Source: Desulfatitalea sp.
GTDB taxonomy: Bacteria; Desulfobacterota; Desulfobacteria; Desulfobacterales; Desulfosarcinaceae
Length of the DNA: 5,051 nt
Direction: 5' to 3'
Assembly (NCBI GenBank): GCA_013041835.1
Contig: JABDRH010000185.1
Span: 1 to 5,051, forward strand
Positions 1-5,051 of this stretch are shown piece by piece. Below the pieces are notes generated by a model that was not told where the DNA came from, searched no databases, and saw only the letters and a list, made by a program, of their open reading frames with translations. The position numbers were made by a program, and so were the translations under genes. Position 1 is the stretch's first letter. Every line of letters starts with the position of its first letter.

Positions 1-1128
1 CACGTATAGTTTAAAAACATATGGCCTGGCGACACTCGCAGTAAAACTGACCACCGGCGCATCGGCAAGTGCGACGGCCCCCCAGTTGGCCGCCAGGATG
101 GCAAGATCGGCTCCGTCCACATCCGCATCCCCATCATAATTTGCCTTAAAACATTCATCCTGGCAACCGTGGACACCGAACACTTGCCCCATGTTGGAAA
201 GATCCTGGGTCCCCAATGGATTTTGATGCACCCAGGAATAGATGAGGGCGCCAGGTCCGCTGCTGTTGCTTCCGTCCAGGGTAACCAGGCCTCCCAGTGG
301 AACCTGTTGAGTTCTTCCCGGATTCGCGACAACGACATTCGGATCGGCAAGATTCATTACAGCCTTGACCCTGACATGAGAAAGCCGGCTGCGGTTTAGC
401 GGGCTGCCTTCGAAATCATCCAGCACGGAAAAGCTGAAGTAGTAGTTCCCCGCCACCATCGGGATGAAGGTTACAACGGCCGCCTTCCCGTCATTGCTTA
501 GTGTAACCCACTCAGGGCCATATCGGCAGACCCACCGATAGTTAAGCAAAGCGGTATCCGGGGAATGAGGATCAAAGCTGGTTGACCCGTCAAGGGTCAC
601 CAAGCTTCCCACTTCAACAACCTGATCTTTGCCCACTATGGATGCGACAGGCACGGTCTGTTCCGTGCAGCCGGCGCTTGGGTAAAGAATGGGGAGAGAG
701 AAAGGAAGTGATAAATTGCTTTCATTATTGTCGATCCATGCGGCGGTCAAGTATAAGGTGTATTCAGTATCGTCGCGTGTAAACATATGAATTAAAATGT
801 TCGTATAATCTTCCAGGTACCCGGTTCTTCTGGCTGGGACAGTGGCTTGATAGAGAAGGGGTCCGCCGTTTATTCGCATGTAGATATTGTTATGGTGAAT
901 TGGCTGTGCGCTATTTATTGCAGATAGCATTAATCCCCTATAAGGGTATCCGTTGTCCAATCGCAGCGGAACGGGACCGCTTTCGGCCCCCGGCACCGCA
1001 CTTTGATCCGGCCCAATTTGAGGAACTAACGGAACATTTCCACCTGAGAATACTACCGTAGCACCAACGAGTGTGATCAGTATCATCCCCAGCCCGAACC
1101 GAGCTGAAGAAAAAAACATTTTTCCCAT
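1..1128 (-). CDS. Secreted PKD-domain protein with an embedded EF-hand/dockerin-like calcium loop (3' end beyond the window)
   Basis: Reading the minus strand from ATG at 1128 gives 376 uninterrupted codons to the window edge, so the C-terminus is missing. Residues 1-30 look like a signal peptide: a short charged start (MGKM), then a hydrophobic run (LGMILITLVGATVVF), so the product is probably exported. Residues 31-150 match nothing I know. Residues about 160-238 form a PKD domain (VTLDGSTSFDP, then NYRW, then GNYYFSFSVLDD). A second PKD begins near 258 (VTLDGSNSSGP, IYSWVHQ to residue 302) and resumes near 347 (VALADAPVVSF, then YVFKLYV). Between them sits a CQDEC motif (Cys322, Cys326) and a calcium-loop-like segment, N330-x-D332-x-D334-x-D336-V-D338-x-x-D341. 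PKD folds are typical of surface or secreted proteins and usually mediate binding; the specific role here is unknown. An AAGGA lies 10 bases before ATG 1128; GTG 1131 or ATG 1119 are alternative starts. Codon use is more relaxed (ATA, AGA, TTA) than in the genes to the right. Confidence 0.85.
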   Translation of the reverse strand, partial: MGKMFFSSARFGLGMILITLVGATVVFSGGNVPLVPQIGPDQSAVPGAESGPVPLRLDNGYPYRGLMLSAINSAQPIHHNNIYMRINGGPLLYQATVPARRTGYLEDYTNILIHMFTRDDTEYTLYLTAAWIDNNESNLSLPFSLPILYPSAGCTEQTVPVASIVGKDQVVEVGSLVTLDGSTSFDPHSPDTALLNYRWVCRYGPEWVTLSNDGKAAVVTFIPMVAGNYYFSFSVLDDFEGSPLNRSRLSHVRVKAVMNLADPNVVVANPGRTQQVPLGGLVTLDGSNSSGPGALIYSWVHQNPLGTQDLSNMGQVFGVHGCQDECFKANYDGDADVDGADLAILAANWGAVALADAPVVSFTASVARPYVFKLYV

Positions 1129-1140
1129 CACGTTCGCATC

Positions 1141-1174
1141 CTTTTCGCTTCGATGAATTAGGAAATACGAAAAG
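1141..1174 (-). repeat. Inverted repeat in the leader of the PKD gene, overlapping its ribosome binding site
   Basis: CTTTTCG (1141-1147) and CGAAAAG (1168-1174) are perfect 7-base inverted arms separated by 20 bases. In the minus-strand transcript the later arm is CGAAAAG, running directly into the AAAAGGA ribosome binding site of the PKD gene. If the stem forms it would partly hide that site. CGCTT (1146-1150) with AAGCG (1172-1176) offers a competing pairing. The repeat is seen directly; a regulatory role is inference. Confidence 0.4.
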
Positions 1175-1279
1175 CGTTTCTATCCCTAGCGATTCCAGGT
1201 GCAACGTATTCAAGTCGGAGCTGTTTGAGGTCGGAGTGTTGTAAAAAAGAAGAGATGATAGCTTACTTCTTATGGCGGG

Positions 1280-1308
1280 ATAATGTCAGAGATATGATTG
1301 CATGTCAA
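1280..1308 (-). promoter_or_regulatory. Sigma-70-type promoter for the PKD-domain gene
   Basis: On the minus strand a perfect -35 TTGACA (1308-1303) is followed by a 17-base spacer and a -10 CATTAT (1285-1280, four of six consensus bases). It points at the PKD-domain gene and would start transcription near 1273, leaving an untranslated leader of roughly 145 bases. This is the best promoter match in the window. It is a motif match only. Confidence 0.6.
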
Positions 1309-1411
1309 TAAAAAAAGACTAAGATTTAAAATGGAAATCATCGCCCCCCCCATTTCCAGGTTGATATTCTGTCCCGTCATCTGGAATAGTGGGTTCGGGA
1401 TTTTTCCCTTT

Positions 1412-1447
1412 TTGGGCTTTCATGGTTATTTTTTATCATGTCATAAT
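1412..1447 (+). promoter_or_regulatory. Weak promoter candidate for the 151-residue protein
   Basis: TTGGGC (1412-1417) is followed after 16 bases by TATCAT (1434-1439), which matches five of six -10 bases; CATAAT (1442-1447) is an overlapping alternative -10. Either would start transcription a short way before the AGGA at 1461-1464 and the ATG at 1475. The -35 is poor (three of six), so this is only a candidate. Confidence 0.25.
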
Positions 1448-1474
1448 TGGACCCATCAAAAGGACGGCTCATTG

Positions 1475-1930
1475 ATGTTAATTTATGACCATACGTTCGC
1501 CTGGGAAGGATTCGGCGGGCTTTACCAACTGGCGGCCGGTGAGTGCCGGCTGAGAATCATCGATCTGACCCGGCAGCCGGCCGGCAACGTCATGCACCTG
1601 AGGCCCATGGTGGTGGTGGTGTCGGATCTGCCCGACCCCAATCCCCGGTTTCGCAACATGTCCGTGCGCAGTTGCGCCAGCCATATTGCCACGCTGGTGG
1701 CGGCGCAGTTCAATATCCCCCCCCACCGCATGACCTATGTGGAGTACTATGCACCCTCCACATACGGCATCAACAATGAGCATGCGATTCCGGCCAAACT
1801 CGATGTCGTGGAGTTTACCTGGTTTGACGACAAGGCACTGCATCCCAAATGGCAACCACTGGCTTCTCCGCTAAGGAAGGTCATCGAGGAGTGGGTAGCC
1901 GCATTGGAGAATAAAGGTGCAGGCAAATAG
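1475..1930 (+). CDS. Unrecognised 151-residue protein
   Basis: I do not recognise this family. The protein begins MLIYDHTFAWEGFGG and is compact, probably cytosolic, with no signal peptide or membrane segment. It shows a hydrophobic strand ending in MVVVVSDLPDP (45-55), a segment SVRSCASHIATLVAAQFNI (63-81) that would make an amphipathic helix, then RMTYVEYY (85-92), VVEFTWFDD (111-119) and HPKWQPL (123-129), ending in an amphipathic helix (about 132-146). Aromatic residues and Pro/His pairs at the turns look like a folded, conserved domain rather than chance coding. ATG 1475 is chosen because AGGA (1461-1464) lies 10 bases upstream and composition becomes coding-like there; TTG 1472 is directly adjacent and also possible. 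The frame stays open back to ATG 1298. Four GTG codons in a row (1610-1621) encode the Val run. It converges on the HPt gene with 29 bases between and no visible terminator. Confidence 0.75.
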   Translation: MLIYDHTFAWEGFGGLYQLAAGECRLRIIDLTRQPAGNVMHLRPMVVVVSDLPDPNPRFRNMSVRSCASHIATLVAAQFNIPPHRMTYVEYYAPSTYGINNEHAIPAKLDVVEFTWFDDKALHPKWQPLASPLRKVIEEWVAALENKGAGK

Positions 1931-1959
1931 CGAGTGCATCCCGAACCGTTGGAATAAGC

Positions 1960-2319
1960 CTATGCCGCCAAGTCGGACCAGTCGACATACGAAAGATGAT
2001 CCTGAAAGTCGGCTACCGCGGTCTTGAGGTTCGTTATCGCCTCCTGGATTTCGGCCGTGTTACCGCTTTTGCCGATACATTCCAGACGATACGCCGCGGC
2101 GGCAATGCCCACCACGCCGAGACTGGCCGTAGCGCCTTTAAATTGATGGGCATCCTTGCTCAGTTGGGCCATATCCCCTTTCTCGACATCGGCTGCAATG
2201 GCGCTGATGAGGCTGGGTATCATCTGCAGCAATTCATCGAACATCATCTTTAGAAAGGCGACATCGCCGAGCGCCCGCGTCAGGGCATCTTCCATGTCGA
2301 TCACACGTTTATCCAACAT
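1960..2319 (-). CDS. Orphan histidine phosphotransfer (HPt) domain protein
   Basis: This 119-residue protein is essentially a single HPt domain, the four-helix bundle that relays phosphate between receiver domains in multi-step His-Asp phosphorelays. The signature is AHQFKGATASLG, with the phospho-acceptor His58 followed by Lys61 and Gly62 as in the family's H-x-x-K-G pattern. The surrounding sequence is strongly helical: FLKMMFDELLQMIPSLISAI (22-41) before the active helix, then IAAAAYRLECIGKSG and the helix EIQEAITNLKTAVADF after it. No kinase, receiver or output domain is fused, so it must work with partners encoded elsewhere, probably a hybrid sensor kinase and a response regulator. It is cytoplasmic. 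A strong GGAGG lies 9 bases upstream of ATG 2319. Its 5' end faces the hisA gene across 217 bases; its 3' end converges on the unrecognised gene. A weak promoter could exist in the upstream gap, but I found no convincing match. Confidence 0.9.
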   Translation of the reverse strand: MLDKRVIDMEDALTRALGDVAFLKMMFDELLQMIPSLISAIAADVEKGDMAQLSKDAHQFKGATASLGVVGIAAAAYRLECIGKSGNTAEIQEAITNLKTAVADFQDHLSYVDWSDLAA

Positions 2320-2445
2320 CGTATATTTCCTCCATGCGCTTTACGTGCTTGGGCGATGAGTTTCTACCTAAGGCAAGTATCGGCCGTTCCGCGCAGAAGT
2401 TAACCCCATATACCATGAAAAATAATCGTCCATCATCGATTTTTC

Positions 2446-2474
2446 TTGCGCTCTCAAGGCTGAAACGGCATGAT
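2446..2474 (+). promoter_or_regulatory. Weak promoter candidate upstream of hisA
   Basis: TTGCGC (2446-2451) and CATGAT (2469-2474) are separated by 17 bases, each matching four of six consensus positions. It would start transcription near 2481, about 56 bases before the hisA ATG. The whole gap 2320-2536 holds no gene I accept. Motif match only. Confidence 0.25.
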
Positions 2475-2536
2475 CGGGCGTTAAAGACGGCTTCAGCTTT
2501 CACCGATGCCTGTGGGAGGATTTGAAATAATCCAAG

Positions 2537-3313
2537 ATGCGTTTCCGGCCCTGTATCGACCTGCACCAAGGTAAAGTCAAACAGATCGTAGGCGGTTCCC
2601 TATCGGATCATGATGCCGATGCGGTGCGGACCAATTTCGAGAGCACCCGATCGGCCGAATGGTACGCCCGGCGCTATCGCCGGGACGGATTGACGGGAGG
2701 GCACATCATCCAACTCGGGTCGGGAAATCAGGACGCCGCCCGCGCCGCCTTGGCCGCCTGGCCCGGCGGCATGCAATTGGGCGGCGGCGTGACCGCGGAC
2801 AATGCCGTCCAATGGCTTGATGCCGGAGCAGCGGCGGTCATTGTCACCTCTTGGGTTTTTTACAACGGTCGGGTGGACATGCAACGGCTCAAGCACCTCA
2901 CCGACCGCATCGGCCCTCGGCAACTGGTATTGGACCTGAGCTGCCGTCGCAAGGAAAACGAGTACTACGTCGTGACCGATCGTTGGCAGACCTTCACCCG
3001 CGAGAAGGTGACCCACGAGCTGCTGGACCGCCTCGCACCCTATTGCTGCGAATATTTGATTCATGCCGTGGATGTGGAGGGCCGCTGTCAGGGCATTGAA
3101 ACAGCCTTGGTTGAGCTGCTGGGCCACTGGGACGGCTTGCCGGTCACCTACGCCGGCGGCATCCACAACCAGGCGGCCATCGACACCATAGGCCGCTTGG
3201 GCTGCGGCCGCATCGATTTCACCGTGGGCAGCGCCCTGGACATCTTTGGCGGTTGCCGGTTGCGCTACAGCGAACTGGCACTTCAGTATTCCGGCCGCGA
3301 TGTGGGCGATTGA
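2537..3313 (+). CDS. hisA: HisA of the eukaryotic (HIS6) type: ProFAR isomerase, EC 5.3.1.16
   Basis: The enzyme opens the ring of N'-(5'-phosphoribosyl)formimino-AICAR ribotide by an Amadori rearrangement, the fourth step of histidine synthesis, in the cytoplasm. The 258 residues match the yeast His6 pattern rather than the usual bacterial HisA: CIDLHQGKVKQIVGGSL (6-22), TNFES (32-36), QLGGGV (80-85), VIVTSWVF (101-108), LVLDLSCRR (130-138), WQTFT (150-154), EYLIHAVDVEG (172-182), YAGGI (205-209) and GSALDIFGG (231-239). The two catalytic aspartates of the family are present as Asp8 and Asp133, and both phosphate-binding glycine motifs are intact, so it should be active. Length agrees with HIS6. 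The start fits the family and no upstream in-frame start exists, because a stop lies at 2528-2530; the GGGAGGA (2514-2520) is unusually far, 16 bases from the ATG. No other his gene is in the window; the next gene, a lipoprotein, follows after 53 bases. Confidence 0.93.
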   Translation: MRFRPCIDLHQGKVKQIVGGSLSDHDADAVRTNFESTRSAEWYARRYRRDGLTGGHIIQLGSGNQDAARAALAAWPGGMQLGGGVTADNAVQWLDAGAAAVIVTSWVFYNGRVDMQRLKHLTDRIGPRQLVLDLSCRRKENEYYVVTDRWQTFTREKVTHELLDRLAPYCCEYLIHAVDVEGRCQGIETALVELLGHWDGLPVTYAGGIHNQAAIDTIGRLGCGRIDFTVGSALDIFGGCRLRYSELALQYSGRDVGD

Positions 3314-3337
3314 GTCCCATGCACAACCTTTATCAAC

Positions 3338-3351
3338 CCCGCCGTAGCGGG
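3338..3351 (+). repeat. Small perfect hairpin before the lipoprotein ribosome binding site
   Basis: CCCGC (3338-3342) and GCGGG (3347-3351) can pair around a CGTA loop. There is no T-run after it, so it is not an intrinsic terminator. It ends three bases before the AGGAGG (3355-3360) of the lipoprotein gene, and could act as an mRNA-stabilising or translation-tuning stem. The pairing is certain; the role is a guess. Confidence 0.35.
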
Positions 3352-3366
3352 AGCAGGAGGTTTCAC

Positions 3367-4038
3367 ATGTTCAAGACCAATAACCGTTCAACGGCAGCCG
3401 TGATCTGTCTCGTGTTCCTTATGTCTGCATGTTCCACGGTCAATCCTTACACCGGAGAAAAACAAACCAGCAAGCTGGCCATCGGCGCCGGTGTGGGTGC
3501 GGCCGGCGGCGCGTTGATCGGGCTGATCACCGCCGACAGCAAGGACCGTCAACGCAACGCCCTTATCGGCGCGGGCATCGGCGCCCTGGCCGGCGGCAGC
3601 ATCGGTTACTACATGGATGTGCAGGAGGCCAAATTGCGCCAACGGCTGAGTGATTCGGGCGTGAACGTCACCCGTTCCGGCAATCAGATCATACTCAACA
3701 TGCCCGGCAACGTCACCTTTTCCACGGGTTCGCCCGACATCGACGCCGGTTTCTATAATGTGCTCAACTCGGTGGCCATTGTCTTGAATGAATACAAGAA
3801 GACCACTGTGGATGTGATCGGCCACACCGACAACGTAGGCGATGCGTCCTACAACCAAACGCTTTCCGAGCATCGCGCACGCAGCGTGGCCGAGTACCTG
3901 GCCGGCCAGAAGGTGTTGGATGAACGCCTGTTGATCGCCGGCCGCGGCGAAAGCCAGCCCATTGCCGCCAACACCACCCCCGAGGGCCGCGCCCGGAATC
4001 GGCGTGTCACCATCCAGATCACCCCTTTGGCCGAGTAG
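3367..4038 (+). CDS. OmpA/Pal-family lipoprotein with a glycine-zipper segment (YiaD-like)
   Basis: The product should be an outer-membrane lipoprotein that anchors the membrane to peptidoglycan. The 223 residues start with a lipoprotein signal peptide ending in the lipobox LMSAC, so Cys22 would be lipidated; Ser23 at +2 is compatible with outer-membrane sorting. Residues 37-83 form a glycine-zipper region in two halves (AIGAGVGAAGGALIG and ALIGAGIGALAGGSIGYYMD), followed by a short charged helix. Residues about 108-218 are the OmpA C-terminal domain: VTFSTGSPDI, VIGHTDNVGDASYNQTLSEHRA and GRGESQPIAANTTPEGRARNRRV. Asp155 and Arg170, spaced like the diaminopimelate-binding Asp and Arg of OmpA, are both present. 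ATG 3367 is chosen because AGGAGG lies 6 bases upstream and because it directly precedes the signal peptide; the frame is open back to 3253 but that stretch overlaps hisA and encodes nothing sensible. Domain order resembles YiaD and related Gly-zipper/OmpA lipoproteins. Confidence 0.93.
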   Translation: MFKTNNRSTAAVICLVFLMSACSTVNPYTGEKQTSKLAIGAGVGAAGGALIGLITADSKDRQRNALIGAGIGALAGGSIGYYMDVQEAKLRQRLSDSGVNVTRSGNQIILNMPGNVTFSTGSPDIDAGFYNVLNSVAIVLNEYKKTTVDVIGHTDNVGDASYNQTLSEHRARSVAEYLAGQKVLDERLLIAGRGESQPIAANTTPEGRARNRRVTIQITPLAE

Positions 4039-4074
4039 GAGCGACGAAGATCCCAACGCAAAAGTAAAGATGGG

Positions 4075-4638
4075 ATGACATCAGAACCGAATAACAGGCC
4101 GGTGCAGCACATCGGCAAAACAGATCTTAAAGCCGGCGACATCATCTCTACCAACTCTCAATGGCTCACCCACGAGCAGTTGAGCCACGCCATTTTGTAT
4201 ACCGGCACACGCCTGGGTCACATGTATGTGGCGGACGCCACTGAAGATGGGGTGACCACCGCACAGCTATTGTACAAATTGCATCTGGCAACCTATGCCG
4301 CGGTCTTCCGTCACCGCAGCGCCACCCCCGAGCAATTGGCCAGCGCCTGCCAGTGGGCCATCATGCAGGCCCAGTTGCACAAGCCCTATGATGGTCGCAA
4401 CGCCGCCCACGCGGACAACAGTCAATTCTCCCGATTAGGCCGACTGATCATCCTTTCTGAAAAAGAATCGGCAGCGCGCCACTTCAAAAGTGAAAATGCC
4501 AGCTTCACGTGCAGCGAGTTGGTCTTCCGCGCCTTTGAGATCGGCGGCGCCGCCCTGACCCCGGAACCGGTACGCTGCACCAGTCCGGGCATGATGTTCC
4601 AGACCGACAAACTGGCATACATGGGCCGACTGATCTGA
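4075..4638 (+). CDS. Permuted NlpC/P60 papain-fold hydrolase (YiiX/YaeF, C92-like)
   Basis: The 187 residues fit the circularly permuted papain-like family, where the catalytic His comes first and the nucleophilic Cys last. The N-terminal block is LKAGDIISTNS (18-28), then LSHAILYTG (36-44) with the predicted catalytic His38, then ADATEDGV (53-60) and VFRH (77-80). The C-terminal block is FTCSELVFRAFEIGG (144-158), with the predicted nucleophile Cys146. Family members cleave amide or ester bonds; the substrate here cannot be told, and peptide or acyl targets are both known for the fold. Unlike YiiX, no signal peptide is visible, so it may be cytosolic. The gene starts 36 bases after the lipoprotein stop, in the same reading frame, with no in-frame start between; this suggests an operon. 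The ribosome binding site before ATG 4075 is weak, and GTG 4102 is a possible later start that keeps the whole domain. Confidence 0.8.
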   Translation: MTSEPNNRPVQHIGKTDLKAGDIISTNSQWLTHEQLSHAILYTGTRLGHMYVADATEDGVTTAQLLYKLHLATYAAVFRHRSATPEQLASACQWAIMQAQLHKPYDGRNAAHADNSQFSRLGRLIILSEKESAARHFKSENASFTCSELVFRAFEIGGAALTPEPVRCTSPGMMFQTDKLAYMGRLI

Positions 4639-4671
4639 GAGCGTCCCCGTGCGCCGGAACCTGCCCACGGC

Positions 4672-4695
4672 TTCATGATCGGATCGTGTCATGAA
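4672..4695. repeat. Inverted repeat between convergent genes
   Basis: TTCATGA (4672-4678) and TCATGAA (4689-4695) are perfect 7-base arms around a 10-base loop, in the 93-base gap between the hydrolase gene and the convergent alanine racemase gene. The position suits a bidirectional transcription end, but neither strand has a T-run after the stem and the stem is AT-rich, so I do not call it an intrinsic terminator. Confidence 0.35.
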
Positions 4696-4731
4696 AAAGA
4701 GTGCGGACAAAAACCTGACTGCACCATGATT

Positions 4732-5051
4732 TCAGTGATAGACACGGGGTACGCGGGCGGTCAGGGCCGAGACCACTTCATAGTTGATGGTGCCAAGCCG
4801 GGTGGCAATCTCGTCAGCCGTGACGGTTGCCCCACCCTGCCGGCCCATGAGCACGACCTCGTCGCCGACCTTTGCATTGGGCACCTCGCCCACATCGACC
4901 ATGGTCAGATCCATGCAGACGCGTCCCACCACCGGCACGCGGTGGCCGCCCACCAGCATGATGCCGGCGTTTGAGAGACGCCGGTTATAGCCGTCCGCAT
5001 ATCCCACGGGCACGGTGGCGATGGCGGTGGGCCTTCCGGCGCGAAAGGAAC
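4732..5051 (-). CDS. alr: Alanine racemase, C-terminal part (5' end beyond the window)
   Basis: The minus strand encodes the last 105 residues of a PLP-dependent alanine racemase, which interconverts L- and D-alanine and supplies D-alanine for peptidoglycan. The fragment enters the window in frame ([20 protein letters not shown]) and ends at TGA 4734-4732. Hallmarks are all present: [10 protein letters not shown], whose first Tyr is the catalytic base for the L-isomer in this family; the GRVCMD motif of the C-terminal beta domain; and GTINYEV, whose Tyr helps hold the PLP phosphate. The ending RVPRVY is the usual C-terminus. Nothing suggests a broken gene; the truncation is only the window edge. 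It converges on the papain-fold hydrolase gene and could have been transcribed with genes further right that are not visible. The GTG at 5013 is internal, not a start, because recognisable Alr sequence continues upstream of it. Confidence 0.95.
   Translation of the reverse strand, partial: SFRAGRPTAIATVPVGYADGYNRRLSNAGIMLVGGHRVPVVGRVCMDLTMVDVGEVPNAKVGDEVVLMGRQGGATVTADEIATRLGTINYEVVSALTARVPRVYH

Larger units (their letters stand above)
1129..1474. other. Divergent intergenic region, 346 bases
   Basis: This stretch separates the minus-strand PKD gene from the plus-strand 151-residue protein. It is AT-rich relative to the sequence to its right and holds the minus-strand promoter and leader repeat listed separately, plus a weaker plus-strand promoter candidate. 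The plus strand stays open in the frame of the downstream gene from 1298, but the encoded stretch lacks any ribosome binding site or recognisable domain and its composition is non-coding in character. I see no RNA gene here. Confidence 0.6.

Noticed and set aside
1396..1413. Terminator-like GGGA-TTTT-TCCC followed by T-rich sequence on the plus strand
   Set aside because: The stem is only four base pairs, and no plus-strand gene ends nearby for it to terminate.
1298..1474. Possible 59-residue N-terminal extension of the 151-residue protein
   Set aside because: The stretch has no ribosome binding site before ATG 1298, AT-rich non-coding composition with a run of eight C, and overlaps promoter-like sequence; ATG 1475 has an AGGA at suitable spacing.
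1344..1724. Two runs of eight C (1344-1351 and 1717-1724) as phase-variation tracts
   Set aside because: The first is in likely non-coding sequence and the second encodes Pro-Pro within a GC-rich gene; there is no sign of a frame-switching arrangement.
2309..2569. An open frame of 86 codons on the minus strand, overlapping the starts of both the HPt and hisA genes
   Set aside because: It begins inside hisA on the opposite strand, shows no domain, and has no better ribosome binding site than chance. Its stop overlapping the HPt start resembles translational coupling but is more simply explained as a random open frame in the divergent promoter region.
3253..3366. Upstream extension of the lipoprotein frame
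   Set aside because: It overlaps the end of hisA, has no sensible sequence, and would bury the lipoprotein signal peptide; ATG 3367 has an AGGAGG 6 bases upstream.
2600..4056. Long minus-strand open frames opposite hisA (2600-3166) and opposite the lipoprotein (3388-4056)
   Set aside because: These are mirror frames of GC-rich genes; the plus-strand products match known families over their full length and the mirror products resemble nothing.
4672..4695. Intrinsic terminator between the hydrolase and alanine racemase genes
   Set aside because: The inverted repeat is real but AT-rich with a 10-base loop, and neither strand carries a T-run after it.

Overview
This 5,051-base window looks like ordinary chromosomal sequence from a Gram-negative bacterium. 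The OmpA-type lipoprotein with an outer-membrane-type sorting residue shows that directly. A sulfate-reducer-like member of the Desulfobacterota (old Deltaproteobacteria) is my best guess, because the left-hand secreted protein pairs PKD domains with a D-x-D-x-D-V-D-G-x-D-L-A calcium-loop motif, a combination I associate with that group. The lineage is inference, not something the sequence proves. No tRNA, rRNA, CRISPR array, insertion sequence or attachment site is visible.

Layout from left to right. Bases 1-1128 (minus strand) hold the first 376 codons of a secreted PKD-domain protein that runs off the left edge. Bases 1129-1474 are a divergent intergenic region with a good sigma-70-type promoter for that gene, a long leader and an inverted repeat that overlaps its ribosome binding site. 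Bases 1475-1930 (plus) encode a compact 151-residue protein I do not recognise. Convergent to it, with only 29 bases between, is an orphan histidine phosphotransfer (HPt) protein (1960-2319, minus). After a second divergent intergenic region comes a HisA enzyme of the eukaryotic HIS6 type (2537-3313, plus), then an OmpA/Pal-like glycine-zipper lipoprotein (3367-4038, plus) and a permuted NlpC/P60 papain-fold hydrolase (4075-4638, plus). These three lie in one direction with gaps of 53 and 36 bases and could be co-transcribed. The right edge carries the C-terminal 105 residues of alanine racemase on the minus strand (4732-5051).

How the genes relate. The lipoprotein, the papain-fold hydrolase and alanine racemase all plausibly concern the cell envelope: the first should bind peptidoglycan, the second belongs to a fold that cleaves peptide or acyl bonds, and the third supplies D-alanine for wall peptides. 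HisA is a histidine biosynthesis enzyme with no other his gene in view. The HPt protein has no kinase or response regulator in view. I found no clear multi-gene novel system. The most interesting items are the eukaryotic-type HisA, the calcium-loop insertion inside a PKD domain, and the structured leader of the PKD gene.
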